In this document: one piece after another, positions 33,776 through 46,131 of the stretch
How positions within the stretch are numbered: position 1 is the stretch's first letter
Layout: each line of letters begins with the position of its first letter
Source of the DNA: Sophora flavescens
Taxonomy: Eukaryota; Streptophyta; Magnoliopsida; Fabales; Fabaceae
Assembly (NCBI GenBank): GCA_030762895.1
Contig: JAUPTC010000247.1
Span: 1-64,000, forward strand
Reading direction: 5' to 3'
DNA length: 64,000 bases
Translations under genes and position numbers: made by a program
Notes under the pieces: model-generated
Database searches by the model: none
What the model was told of the DNA's origin: nothing
What the model saw: the letters and a program-made list of their open reading frames with translations, nothing else

Positions 33776-34353
33776 ATGAAGAGTCAAGATGGAGGGAAAG
33801 AGGTTTGAACAATCAGTTTGTAGCCAATGTTGTTGAAAATAGAGGAAGGAGTAAGAATCGTGGAAAAGGATGTCGTGGAAAATCACAAGGTAGGTCCAAA
33901 TCTCGAACCAGACTAAATTGTTATTACTGTGGCAAACCAGGACACGTAAAGCCTGAGTGTAGATTCATAAAAAGAGACCAACAAGCTGGAGCAGTCCACC
34001 CTGACCAGATTGACTCGAAGAAGAAGAAAGAAGATGGAACAACTACTGTAGTGGCCTCGAATGATGAGAATATATTTCTTGTCGGAGAAGAAAATTATCT
34101 AAATGTTGCATTAGATGATTACATATGGATAATTGACTCAGGAGCATCCTTCCACGTCACACCTCATGAAGAATTCTTCTCATCATACCAAAAAGGAGAA
34201 TTTCGTACGGTGAAGATGGGAAACCATGTCACAAGTAAAATCGTCGGTATTGGCGAAGTAACTTTGATGACTGAGAATGGAAATAAGCTTGTGCTGAAGG
34301 AGGTCGGGACATGTACCGAGATGCGTCGAACCTTATCTCGATGGGAAAGCTAG
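33769..34353 (+). pseudogene. Copia zinc knuckle and protease
   Basis: Residues 51-64 form a CX2CX4HX4C knuckle, CYYCGKPGHVKPEC. The aspartic protease site is DSGAS at residues 123-127, preceded by WII. The frame shifts near 34310; the downstream sequence continues in another frame as SNLISMGKLDEAG. Both catalytic motifs are intact, but no continuous polyprotein is possible. Confidence 0.88.
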
Positions 34354-35555
34354 ATGAAGCCGGGATGATAAACCAATTTGGTAGCGGCAGATGGAAACTC
34401 ATCCGAGGAAGCGTGATTATTTCTCGCGGCAGAAAGGAAGGCTCTCTGTACATTATGCAGGGAAAGATATGCAAGGGGGGGACGAATGTTGCTCAAGACG
34501 CAATGAAAGAACCGTGGCATAGACGATCGGGCCACATGAGCGAGAAGGGTTTAGAGATCCTTGCAAAAGATCATCTCCCAAACATAAAAGGGTAGCCACT
34601 TGAATCTCCGTGGAAGACTGTCTAGCAGGAAAACAACACAGTATCTTTTAAAAGATCAGATGATGCAACAAGAAGAAAGCAGATTCTGGATCTTGTTCAT
34701 TCAAATGTTTGCTCAACGTTTGAAAGGTCTATTGGTGGTGCTCAATACTTTGTTACCTTCATTGATGATCACTCTAGGAAGGTGTGGGTGTATCCATTGA
34801 AGACGAAAGATCAAGTTCTTCAAGCTTTCAAGGAGTTTCATGCTTCTGTAGAACGAGCATCTGAAAGAAAACTGAAATGCTTGAGAAGTGATAATGGCGG
34901 AGAATACATAGGTCTGTTTGAGACATATTGCAAAACTCATGGGATAAGACATGAGAAAGTTCCTCCCAAGACACCTCAGATGAATGGAGTAGCTAAAAGG
35001 ATGAACAGAACGATCGCAGAGAAAGTCAGAAGCATGCTTCCTCAAGCAAAACTTCCCAAATCATTTTGGGGCGAAGCAGTGAAAACTGCAGTTGATATGA
35101 TAAATCTGTCTCCTTCAAGACCTTTAAATGGAGAGATTCCAGATGAAGTATGGACTGGAAAGAAAGCCTCTTATGGTCACTTGAGAGTCTTTGGGTATAG
35201 GGCATTTGTCCACATTCCTAAAGATGAAAGAGCAAAGCTAGATGCAAAGACGAAGGAATGCATATACCTTGGTTCACCAAGAGATGAACTTGGTTTCAGA
35301 TTATGGGATCCTGCACACAAGAAGATTGTTCGAAGCAGGGATGTGGTGTTCTTTGAAGATCAAACGATCCAAGACATTAAGCAATCTGAGAAGCCAAAGC
35401 ACAAAGTGATTTCTGATTCAAGTCTTGTTGTGATAAACAATTCAGGGGGAGAGAATCCTCAAAGAAATGATGAACATGATCGGGAGGAACAACTGATCGC
35501 ATGTAACAACCTAACCGAGATAGAACAAAGTCGGGATCGGGATGATGGAGACTGA
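34311..35555 (+). pseudogene. Copia integrase, two catalytic residues changed
   Basis: The GAG-pre-integrase part (WHRRSGHMSEKGLEIL) ends at a TAG at 34593-34595. The catalytic core follows in another frame from about 34680. At the position of the first catalytic aspartate the sequence reads VHSNVC (Asn, codon 34704-34706) where Copia integrases have Asp. The second acidic residue is present in RSDNGGEY. The third reads NGVAKRMNRT, Lys (codon 34995-34997) in place of Glu. The C-terminal region contains FWGEAVKTAVDMINLSPSR and HLRVFGYRAFVHIP. A frameshift near 35545 separates it from RT. Confidence 0.88.
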
Positions 35556-36672
35556 TGAGACAGAAGAAGAATCTCAAGTAAGACGATCCAGAAGAGTCAG
35601 ACAACCATCAAGAAGATATTATTCAGATGAATATGTCAATCTCACTGATGAAGGAGAACCTCAAAGCTTCATAGAAGCAATTGAGACGAATGATAAGGAG
35701 AAATGGTTGCAAGCCATGGAAGAAGAAATGCAGTCCCTGAAAGAGAATCAGACGTATGACCTGGTGAGATTACCAGATGGACGAAAGGCGTTGAAAAACA
35801 AATGGGTGTTCAAGCTCAAGACGGAAGAGAACAACCCAAACCCCAGGTACAAAGCAAGAATTGTTGTAAAGGGGTGCAACCAGAAGAAAGGCATAGATTT
35901 TGAAGAAATCTTCTCACTAGTGGTGAAGATGACATCTATCAGAGCAATTCTCGGTCTAGCTGCAAAACTAGACTTGGAGATTGAACAACTTGATGTAAAA
36001 ACAACATTCCTACATGGAGACCTAGAGGAGGAAATCTATATGGAGCAACCAGAAGGTTTTGCAGAACCAGGCAAGGAACACCTAGTGTGTCGTCTGAAGA
36101 AAAGCCTCTACGGTCTGAAGCAAGCTCCAAGGCAATGGTACAAGAAGTTTGATCTCTTCATGACCCAACACAATTTCAAGAAGACCTCCGCAGACCATTG
36201 TGTGTTTGTGATGAACTATGAGAATGGTGAATCCATCATACTTCTGTTGTATGTTGATGATATGCTAATTATTGGGAAAGATAAGGCGAAAATAGCTGCT
36301 CTCAAGAAGGCATTGAGCAAGTCTTTTGCCATGAAAGATCTGGGTGCAGTGAAGAAGATTCTCGGAATGAAGATAACTAGAGATCGTTCTAGAAGGATGT
36401 TGTGGATGTCACAAGAAGACTATATCCAGAAAGTTCTTGAAAGGTTCAACATGCATAATGCTAAACCTGTACATGTTCCATTACCTAGTCATCTCAAACT
36501 GAGTAAGACGCAATGTCCAGGGAACGAAGAAGAAAAAGAAGAAATGAACAAGGTGCCCTATTCTTCTGCAGTGGGTAGTCTTATGTATGCAATGGTCTGT
36601 ACAAGACCAGACATTGCTTATGCTGTCAGAGTTGTGAGTAGATTCCTATCAAATCCAAGAAAGGAACACTAG
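35542..36672 (+). pseudogene. Copia reverse transcriptase
   Basis: This is a 376-residue open frame. Family motifs are in order: LKNKWVFKLK at residues 84-93, the first catalytic aspartate in QLDVKTTFLHGDL (Asp151), KSLYGLKQAPRQWY at 187-200, and the YVDD box at 237-240. It ends at a TAG at 36670-36672 inside the conserved REHW-type segment, so the Trp codon TGG was probably mutated to TAG. RNase H continues in the same frame. The RT domain itself is nearly complete. Confidence 0.9.
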
Positions 36673-37221
36673 AATGCAGTGAAATCGATACTACGATATC
36701 TGAGAGGAACTGCCAAAAGCTGCTTGTATTTTGGCAATGGAAATTTAAAGCTTCTTGGGTATTCAGATGCAGATATGGCAGGAGATGTGGATTCAAGAAA
36801 GTCTACATCAGGATATCTAATTACTTTTGCAGGGGGAGCCATCTCATGATAGTCAAGACTTCAAAAGTGCATTGCTTTAAGCACTACAGAAGCAGAATTC
36901 ATCGCAATCACCGAAGGTTGCAAAGAGATCTTGTGGATGAAGAAGTTCCTACAAGAGTTAGGATAGGATCAGGAAAGTTATATTCTCTATTGCGACAGTC
37001 AGAGTGCAATCCATCTTAGTAAGAACTCAACATTTCATTCAAGGTCGAAACACATCGACGTAAGGTATCACTGGATCCGTGATGTGTTGGAAAGTAAACT
37101 GCTGTAGATTGAGAAAATACACACAAAAGATAACGGGACGGATATGATGACAAAAGCTCTACCAAAAGAGAAGATAGAAGTGTGTAAAGAAGTTGCAGGC
37201 TTAGCATCAACCCCAAACTGA
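36673..37221 (+). pseudogene. Copia RNase H remnant
   Basis: In frame with RT it reads ILRYLRGTAKSCLYFG, then GYSDADMAGDVDSRKSTSGY with the first catalytic Asp, ALSTTEAEF with the Glu, CDSQSAI with the second Asp, and SKHIDVRYHWIRD. Stops lie at 36847-36852 (two adjacent), 36964-36966 and 37105-37107. All are codons one transition away from Trp or Gln. The natural end is a TGA at 37219-37221. Confidence 0.88.
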
Positions 37222-37241
37222 TTCAAGGATATTTTTCCTTT

Positions 37242-37258
37242 GGCTGAAGGGGGAGATT
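37242..37258 (+). other. Copia polypurine tract
   Basis: GGCTGAAGGGGGAGATT lies immediately before the 3' LTR and is the plus-strand primer of Copia elements. Confidence 0.88.
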
Positions 37259-37681
37259 TGTTGGAAATTTCAGCCAAAGCAAGTCCCACATTGTATGGGA
37301 TCTAACTTGGAGAGCCCCCTTAAGCCTATATAAAGAAGCTTAAGGGGTGCTAACTAATCACACCAATCCTCACAAGAGAGAGCGAGAGAAAAATAGAGAG
37401 ATCCTTAGAGAGAGTTTTCTCAGAGAGAAAAATAGTGAGCCAATTTGTGAGAGTGTTATCCACAAATTGAGGATAAAATATTATTGTATTTTTGTATTCC
37501 CATTATTGTTATAGTGGAAGTTTGAGCGACCTACGGGTCCCGTGGTTTTTTCCTTGCTCACATTGAGGAGGTTTTTCCATGCTAAAAATTGTCCGGTGTT
37601 ATTACACTTATTTTTACGCTTCCGCTTAGTACCTATTTTTGAGTTCACAGAGGAGGGAAATTATGCTAGTATTTTCCAACA
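37259..37681 (+). repeat. Copia 3' LTR (423 bp)
   Basis: It is nearly identical to the 5' LTR, with a TATA box at 37327-37334 and a short extra segment near 37587-37606. It is followed by the TATTT target duplication. Confidence 0.92.
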
Positions 37682-38662
37682 TATTTGTGATTTGAGCTTG
37701 ATAATGCCATGTTTGGTTACGATGGTCATGCTTGGTTGTTGTAATGGTTAATACCATTGTTAATAAGATATTAAAGAATGTTGATAATGATGTTATAAGA
37801 GTTAAGGGATATGTTCCCCAATGATCATAAGACTGAAATCATAGTGCTGAGAGGCGAGTTAATGCTTGATGGTCTTGAGTATACCCTAGGATTGATTTAT
37901 ATGAGTGTTTTAGGGACTATAATAATGAAACAGGAATTAAAGGTTTAATACCCAATAATTATAAGACATGGCAATTAAGCCAAGAGTAATGAGATTAACG
38001 TTTGATGGTATAGTAAAACACCAATAGGATTGATCCACGAATTGCCCTAAGGAATTTGGCAAGGGTTTCTAACCCTCTCTGCTCAGACCAGTACGACCAT
38101 GCTCCTATAAGCACGACCGTGCCTAAAAGGGAGCACCCTCGTGATCTAGTTTCAAATTCAAAAAGGCCGTGCTGCATAAGCACTACCATGCTCAACAGTC
38201 AGTACGATCGTGCTTGACTTTAGAGCCAGCATGCCCGTACTGAGGGAAGCACGACTTCCCTAGACAAAACAGAACACGAGCAGGAACAGGGGTGTTTCAC
38301 CCCAAATGTTCCCAATGAAAAAAAAAAAGACGCCGAATGAAGAAAAGACAAGTTAGATAATTTAAAGAAGACTAAATGAGATAATTATAAAGTGTTAAAG
38401 ATGGTTAAGTCGGTAACGATGTTACCGCACGTTGTTGTACCTTGGTACTTATTGGCCAAGGGGGCCTTGATGCTTATTGGGCAAGGTGTTGAGCTCTGGT
38501 GCTTATTGGCCAGATTGTTAAATGATGTTGTACCTTGGTGCTTATTGGCCAATGGGGGCCTTGATGCTTATTGGTCAAGGTGTTGAGCTCTGTGCTTATT
38601 GGCCAGAGTGTTAATTACAGATTAATGTCTAAAGATTAAAGATGATATTAACTTTGATGTGT
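37682..38662. other. Continuation of the Copia-split LTR-like DNA
   Basis: There is no coding frame. Imperfect GCACGACCGTGC palindromes occur at 38097-38250, and a minisatellite occupies the end. The stretch is cut at 38663 by the SIRE-like LTR. Confidence 0.35.
38430..38615. repeat. 93-bp tandem repeat with nested TGCTTATTGGCCA units
   Basis: GTTGTACCTTGG starts at 38434 and again at 38527. Inside each unit, near-copies of TGCTTATTGGCCA recur about every 30 bases. Confidence 0.8.
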
Positions 38663-39862
38663 TGGTCGTGGCAACCATAACCCAAGAGGGGGGTGAATTG
38701 GGTTTATAAAATTTTCTAAAATAATTTGCCGAAAACGATGTTCTCAATATAAAATGTTAAATCACACAATAAGGAATAAACAAAATATGAATATGTGAGA
38801 AATAATATGAATTAAACAATGGAGATAGGGAAGAGAATACTTGTACACGGATTTTATCATGGTTTAACCACAACCCGCCAGTGACCTACGTCCAGTCCCC
38901 ACTCTACCTGTGGGATTTTCTTCCACTAATAAACAAGCTTATAAACTGGTGCTTGCAAACTTTGTACAAAACAGAGCACTCTAACCACGCCTGCTGGGAT
39001 ACCTCACCCACCACATGTAAGAGCATCGACGACCTCTAGTACTCTCTCTCGCGTCTCCGGGATACCTCACCCACGCTTCTGAGCCTAGAGTTGTACACCA
39101 GAGAGATGTCTCACCCTTTACAACAGAATGATACCTCATCTTCTAATCAGCGGGATACCTCACCCGGATATCACACCCTATTTCTGAGTTGACACAACGA
39201 GTAGAAGAAACTGAAGCACTCTAAATAGTGCAGATGATACAAATTGAAGCACTGTGAGTATAATGATAATAACACAATTTGGCTCAAATAATTTCAGAGC
39301 ATTTGAACAATTTTTATGGTGCTTGTTCTCTTTTTTCGTGTAACAAAAACCTCATTCTTATAATGATAGAAAATCAAATCAGAACGTTAGAAATTATTTA
39401 GGGAAAGAGCTGATAAAATATGAACTTGCCATTATTAAAATTATATCCGTTAACAAATGAATTAAGAAAATATTCAATCCACTGAAATAGAAGTTCAATC
39501 AATTTATATGTTGAACCAGAGTAATCAATTCAAAACCCCACAACCCATTTGAGCACGTGTATGAAGTTATATGACCAATTGCCTTCTATAATCTTTCAAA
39601 ATCAGTGTGCTGTGCGTTGCCTAATTGAGAAGATATTTCCATCATATTGATTTAAAAGACATTTCCTTATATATGTTGATTAAATGCTTTACTTGATTGA
39701 AAATAAATCTCAAACGGTTGTTTCACGAGTGCATTTATTGGCAGGCAATTTGACATCATTACCAATTTATATATGCCAATCAAATATATATAAGTAAAAT
39801 ATATCAAAGTATATCAATTTGAAATTTGAGACAATTTTCAATATATCAAACGATTAAAGCAT
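38663..39862 (-). repeat. SIRE-like LTR1, part before the LINE insertion
   Basis: It corresponds to 48843-49089 plus 57770-58610 of LTR2. It includes CCCAAGAGGGGGGTGAATTG and repeated GGGATACCTCACCC phrases. The LINE target duplication is at 39851-39862. Confidence 0.75.
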
Positions 39863-39889
39863 ATCGTTTCAGCTCAAGACATATTTAAA

Positions 39890-41470
39890 ATGGAGGGAGT
39901 GGTAGCCTATTCCGCAACCGGATAAACCACCGGATAAGGAACCAAAGATTTCTTTTCGAGATAAGATATTGGGACACAAACAAGCTCCTCCGGTGAGGGA
40001 GAAATCAGACCTCATTGCTCATAAGCTTGTGCATGTGGAGCATGTGGAAGGGAACAGACTGCTTCCGAAAGTGTTCCGAGATGCTAATGTCTTTAAGGAG
40101 TTTTGCAACCCATGGGAAGATGCACTAGTGATTCATCTACTTGGCAAAAACATTGGCTACAATGTTTTGAAAGAAAAGTTGAGGAGATTGTGGCGCCTGG
40201 CAGGAGGTTTCGATATGCTGGATGTTGACAATGGTTTTTATATGGTGAAATTTGATTTGCCTGCTGACAAGGAGAAAGTGGCTACTAAAGGCCCATGGAT
40301 GATTTTTGATCATTATCTGCAGTCACAAACTGGAGCCCCGAGTTTACTTTGCCGCATGCGAAAGTTGATCGCACTTTGGTTTGGATCAGATTCCCAGGTT
40401 TGAGTTTTGGTTATTATGATGAAAGTTTCTTGATGGCTATGGCATCTACGGTGGGGAAACCCATTAAAGTGGATACGAACACGCTGAGGTTTGAAAGGGG
40501 CCGTTATGCTAGAATCTGTCTTGAAATAGATTTACATATTATATGGTGGAATGATCATTGGTATAAGGTGGAGTATGTAGGATTACATATTATATGTGCA
40601 GCTTGTGGATGCTATGGGCACCTTAGCTTGCCAGAAATTGTACAAAGAAAACAAGGGCCGAGCCGGAATCTGGAATCCTTCAATCGATAGCAACAGTGCA
40701 GAATTCTGGTAACGGTGGGCAACATGTTGCTAATAATGCGGAGGGAATTAAGGATAAATTAAAGAGCCCATTAATTAGCAATAATGTTGAGGAAGATGTG
40801 CATGGTGAGTGGATGATTGCTACCAGCAAAAAACGTGCTCCTATTAACCCAAAAGATGCGGTTAAAAATGGTAACAATAATAATAGGGGCAACAAATTTG
40901 AAGGGCTCAATCTTTTACCGCGTGAAGATATGTTGGTGCAAAATAAGGGGAAGCAACAAGTCAATTATGCTGATGGACTTGTTAAGGAAAATAGTGGGCC
41001 CCCAACTAAAGGGAAAGATCCAAAGAATTGGAACAAGAAGAAAAAAAAGACGCCATGGTCAAGGTCAGAGTAGTAGTGTGGGTCAACTTCTTAATAAAGG
41101 CAATATTTCTAATGTGGGGCAAATGGAGTATCAAAATAAGGCAGTGACTAAACTAATGGCCCAACGTACCAATCCCAAACCCATGCATGTGAATGACGCC
41201 CCTTCATCTCAAAAAGAAGTCCAGAGTAGCAACGTCGTGCATATGGCTTCTTCATCCATCCAGCCAGACGTGAAGACTACCATGCATATTGAACACATTG
41301 GCCCTAATCATTTTAGGTTTATTGATGAACCTGAGCCCCCAGAAATGACTTCACCAATGAAGGTTCAGGATGCAATGGTGGATGGAAGTTTGGAGAGTGC
41401 TTCTCATGAGATTGTTATGGAGACTCAGAAGAAGGAAGAGGTGGTAATGGACAAGCTTGGAAAGGTTTAA
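39890..41470 (+). pseudogene. LINE ORF1, DUF4283 and zinc-knuckle protein
   Basis: The N-terminal domain contains NPWEDALVIHLLGKNIGYN and WRLAGGFDMLDVDNGFYMVK, then KGPWMIFDHYL, which is the DUF4283 domain typical of plant LINE ORF1. After a frameshift near 40350 the next segment has WIRFPGLSFGYYDESFL and CAACGCYGHL, a zf-CCHC knuckle whose last Cys is lost in a frameshift. The rest, to 41470, is a low-complexity polar tail in two frames. An ATG at 39892 may be the original start, but stops follow it. Confidence 0.75.
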
Positions 41471-44400
41471 TGGGCTGTTCTTCGCTCTTACTTTTTGGAA
41501 CCCTTCTTTGTTTTTTGTTTATGATGATGGAATTTCAAGATATTTCAATCCTCTCTTGGAATATTAGAGGGGCAAATAATTCCACAGCAAAGAGACATGT
41601 TAGAGATGTTGGCGAAAAACTAAGCCTTCTATTCTTTTCATTATGGAAACTCACATTCAGTTTGAAAGGACAAGAAGTTTTGGAATCAACGAGGATACCA
41701 ACCAATTCACATTGTTGAAGCATGGGGCGGTCGGGTGGGTGTGGATCCTTATGCATGTAGGAAGCAATTTTAGTATCACGATCATTGATGTAAATAATTT
41801 TTCGAGTCACTTCCAGTGTGTCATCGAGTAGCAAAAGTTGGACTTGCACAGGACTTTATGCTAGCCCTATCCTCGCTATAAGGTCTGATTTTGGCATTAT
41901 TTATGTGATCTCGATTCTTCAATTCATTCTCCTTGGGCTCTTGTGGGAGATTTTAATGAAGTTCTTTTGCCGGGGGACCAAAGAGGTGGCTTATTCTGTC
42001 AGTCAAGAGCTGAAGCTTTTGTTCAAGTGATGGATCACTGTGGTTTATTAGATATTCATACCATTGGAGGTCGATTTACGTGGCATCGGAATTGTAGAGG
42101 TAACAGAGCTATTGCTAAAAAATTAGACAAAGGCTTAGCAAATCTTCCTTGGCGTATGGCGTTCCCGGAAGCTTATGTGGAGGTTCTTTGTCGTTTCCAC
42201 TCAAATCATAATCCTCTCCTTCTGCGGTTGGGAGGCCTCCCTCAATCTAGAGGTCCCCGGCCTTTCCGTTTTGAAGCTGCTTGGATTGTCCATGATGATT
42301 TCAAAAATGTTGTAGAGAATGCTTGGGGGAGTAAGGTTGGTAGGCCAGTTGAAGCTCTTAGAAAGGTCCAGGAAGATTGCTTGAATTTCAATCATGAGAT
42401 CTTTGGTAATATTTTTAAAAAGAAGAAAAATATTGAGGATCGCCTAAAAGGTATTCAGAGAACGCTAGAACGGGTGGATTCTGTTGCTCTTGTTCAGCTG
42501 GAAAAAAAATATTCATCATGATTACAATCAAGTTCTTTTCCAAGAAGAGCTTCATTGGTACCAAAAACATAGAGAGCAGTGGGTTAAATTGGGAGATAAG
42601 AATACTTCTTTCTTTCATGCACAAACTATAATAAGAAGGAAGAGAAACAAAATTCATGGTCTTCAATTGCCTAATGGAATTTGGTGCTATGATGAAGGTA
42701 TTTTATAGGAGGAAGCGTTTAATTTTTTCCGTTCACTCTTCTGCTCGAACAACCATGACATTTCCACTCAATTCATGGTCCCCAATGTTCCGAGTTTGAC
42801 CAAAGAAGCTAAAACAATTTTGATGCAACCAGTAAGTAAAGATGAGGTTTCTAAAGCTCTAAATTTTATGAAACCATTTAAAGCCCCTGGTCCGGATGTG
42901 TTTCAACCTATTTTCTTGAAACAATATTGGCATGTGGTGGGAGATGATATTTGGAAGCTTGTCAAGGAGGCTTTCTTATTGGACTCTTTTGATCCTTCCA
43001 TTTCGGAAACTTTAATTGCTTTGATTCCTAAGGTGGATAACCCAGGTAATTTTAAGGAATTTCGACCTATAAGTATGTGCAATACTATTTACAAGATTAT
43101 TACAAAGGTTCTTGTTAATAGGTTGCGCCCTTTCCTAATTAATGATATTATTGGCCCACATCAAAGTAGTTTTTTGCCTGGTAGATGCACTTCTGATAAT
43201 GCCATAATTCTGCAAGAAATAGTTCATGGCATGAAAACATCTAAGAAGAAAAAAGGTGATGTGGCTTATAAAATTGATTTGGAGAAGGCTTATGACCATG
43301 TGAGCTAGGATTTTCTCCAAATTTTTTTGCAAGATTTTGGCTTTCCTCCTTCAATAGTGAAGCTGATTATGTTTTGTGTTACATTGTCTTCTTTATCTAT
43401 TCTTTGGAATGGTAAGAGGTTGCCTAATTTCTCTCCTACAAGGGGCCTTAGACAATGGGATCCCCTCTCCCCATATCTTTTTGTCATTTGTATGGAGAAA
43501 TTATCTTTGGCAATCATGCAGTCTGTGAATTTGAGGAAGTGGCTTCCGGTTAAAGTTTCTAAAAATAGGCCTCATATTTCAAATCTCTTCTTTGCCGATG
43601 ATGTCCTTTTATTTACGAAAGCTAAGAGTTCTCAGGAAAGACTAATTGCTAAATTATTTGATGACTTTGGCAAGGCTTCGGGGCTTAAGGTGAATATTAC
43701 AAAATCTAGAACATTGTTCTCTTGGGGGTCTCTAGAAATAAGGTGGAGAAATACACTTCCATATCCTCAATCGAAGCACACCTTCCTTGGAAAAATACCT
43801 GGGCTTCCCCATCCTTAACGGGAGACCTAAAAAGCTGACTTTGATTTTATCCTAGAAAAATGCAAACAAGGCTAGCCTCTTGGAAACACAAACTTCTTAA
43901 TAAAGCTGGAAGGATCACTCTTGCTAAGTCTGTTCTCACTTCCATTCCTAATTACTATATGCAGATTTTTTGGCTTCCTCAAAGCACTTGTGATTTGATT
44001 GATAGAGTTACAAGAAGTTTCATTTGGAAGGGAAATCAGGATAAAGGTATCTACTTGGTGAATTGGAGTAAAGTTACTTTGCCAAAAAAGATGGGAGGGC
44101 TGGGTGTTAGGATGGCCAGGGAAGCAAATACCGCTTTACTTGGCAAACTTGTGTGGGGTATGCAGCAAAATGAAGACAAGTTATGGGTGAAAATTTTGTT
44201 TGAAAAATATGTCACTACTCCTTGTTTTAATATTGTAAGAGCAAGTCTGGCTCTAGTATTTGGAACTCAATCTTTAAAGCCAAAGAGGTTCTCAGAGGTG
44301 GTTATAAAATGAGGTTTGGAGATGGCAGCTCCTCTTTTTGGTATGACTCGTGGACAAGATATGGTCCCTTGTGCAACCATGTGGATTACGTTAATATTCA

Positions 44401-45374
44401 AGACACTAACATGATGATCAAAGATGTTTTTCAGAACCATTCTTGGTAGCTTAACCGATTGGCAACTCAGCTCCCTGATGATATTAGAAGTGAGATTATG
44501 TAGATGCATGCCCATCTCTATACGCATACGTGCACGACAATCTGATATGGGATACAAATGTACATGGTTTTTATACTACCAAAACTGGGTATGACTGGCT
44601 TTTACATAGGAGGGAGTCTATTTCAAATGAGAACTCCTGGTTGTGGGTTTGGAAAATAAGATCTCTAGAGAACTTGAAATTTCTAACATGGTTGGCTCTG
44701 TCCCAACGATGACATTGCTTCACCACCGTGGTATGGCCTCATCCAATGTTTGTCAGCGCTGTTTTGAGTTTGAAGAAACGTTTCTTCACTGCATTAGGGA
44801 CTGCACAGTTTCTAAACGTTTGTGGCAAGCTCTCGGGTTCTCAAATTCTGAGTTTTTCTCTCAAATGAATGAGTTGGCTTGGTTGAGACAGTGGAGTTCA
44901 GGTGATCGGGAGGCTTCATTTTTGGCTGGACTTTGGTGGTCTTGGAGGAACGGAACACTTGTAACTATAGGCAAGGAACAAATGCCTTTTTATAGTCCGA
45001 TTGGAGCAGTAGTGAATCTCAGTACAACTCTGAAGTTGAGTTACCCGAAACATAGTCATGGAGAGGACAATGATAAGTGGGTGGCATGGAAAAATTCTAC
45101 AGAGGACACTATTATCATCAATGTTGATGGAAGCTGTATAGGAAATCCAGGTAGGTCTGGTTTTGGTGGCTTGCTTCGTGGATTGGCTACTTTGATTCTC
45201 AATATAAAGGATAAAATGAAGCTTAATTGGTCTGTTATAGTGGACCACGTTCTTCGTGAAGGAAACCAATGTGTTGATTTTCTTGCAAAAATGGGTGTCT
45301 CTCAAGAGGAAAGATTGAAGATCATTGATCATGCTCCACAAGGAATGAACAACCTTCTTCAAGCTGATGCTGTT

Positions 45375-46131
45375 TGTAACACCCGGGTGCCGACGAGGGC
45401 GGGGAGTGATCGCCGGTGCAAGAAGGCACGGACAATGAGCGGCTCCTGGCAGGCTTCTAGGCGGAGGGACACATGAATGAACCGATTACACACCCAAATG
45501 AGAGGGATCCTGAGACTGTGTAGGTATGGGACTATACAGTTAAGGATGGCTTATATGAATTGATTGGTACTACCTATACTAATAAGATGCATCTTCTTTT
45601 CGGTAGCCCGTCACTTAAGAACTCCACAGTTAAGCGTGCTTGACTTGGAGCAATTTTGGGATGGGTGACCTCCTGGGAAGTTTTCCCGAGAAGCGTGTGA
45701 GTGAGGACAAAGCACGCTGAAAAGACCCGTGTTGGTTTGTGGGGACAGTCATCAATCCATAGAGCAGCCAGGGATGCTACAAATGGTATCAGAGCGGCAC
45801 CTCTCCCAGTATGGTGTGGTTCGGGGACGAACCAAGCGGAAGCTGGTGGGCATGTAACACCCGGGTGCCGACGAGGCGGGAGTGATCGCCGGTGCAAGAA
45901 GGCACGGACAATGAGCGGCTCCTGGCAGGCTTCTAGGCAGAGGGACACATGAATGAACCGATTACACACCTAAATGAGAGGGATCCTGAGACTGTGTAGG
46001 TATGGGACTATACAATTAAGGATGGCTTATATGAATTGATTGGTACTACCTATACTAATAAGATGCATCTTCTTTTCGGTAGCCCGTCACTTAAGAACTC
46101 CACAGTTAAGCGTGCTTGACTTGGAGCAATT
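45375..46131 (+). mobile_element. Cassandra TRIM with 5S rRNA-like LTR
   Basis: The left LTR (45375-45781) runs from TGTAACACCCGG to GATGCTACA. An internal region of only 71 bases follows with the primer site TGGTATCAGAGC (45784-45795) and a purine-rich tract (GCGGAAGCTGGTGGG). The second LTR is 45853-46131. It has no coding capacity, as expected for a terminal-repeat retrotransposon in miniature. The flanking duplication is CTGTT (45370-45374 and 46132-46136). Removing the insertion restores an in-frame LINE C-terminus. Second-LTR similarity stops 128 bases before the expected end. Confidence 0.9.
45580..45684 (+). other. 5S rRNA-derived segment in Cassandra LTR
   Basis: AGAACTCC at 45618-45625, AGTTAAGCGTGCT (A-box region) at 45629-45641 and GGATGGGTGACC (C-box region) at 45659-45670 match plant 5S rRNA gene sequence in order and near-native spacing. 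This is characteristic of Cassandra. It is not a 5S gene: the ends differ and it is embedded in an LTR. In the second LTR the C-box half is missing. Confidence 0.85.

Larger units (their letters stand above)
32449..37681 (+). mobile_element. Full-length Tork/TNT1-like Copia retrotransposon, coding-dead
   Basis: The two LTRs start TGTTGGAAATTTCAGCC and end in CAACA. The element is flanked by the direct repeat TATTT (32444-32448 and 37682-37686), so both ends are exact. Domain order is Gag, zinc knuckle, protease, integrase, RT, RNase H, as in Copia. The integrase and RT sequence style fits the Tork/TNT1 lineage. Every coding segment carries stops or frameshifts. Confidence 0.93.

Noticed and set aside
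45580..45684. A 5S rRNA gene.
   Set aside because: Only the central part matches 5S, and it lies in a Cassandra LTR with a primer site and target duplication. It is transposon-derived.
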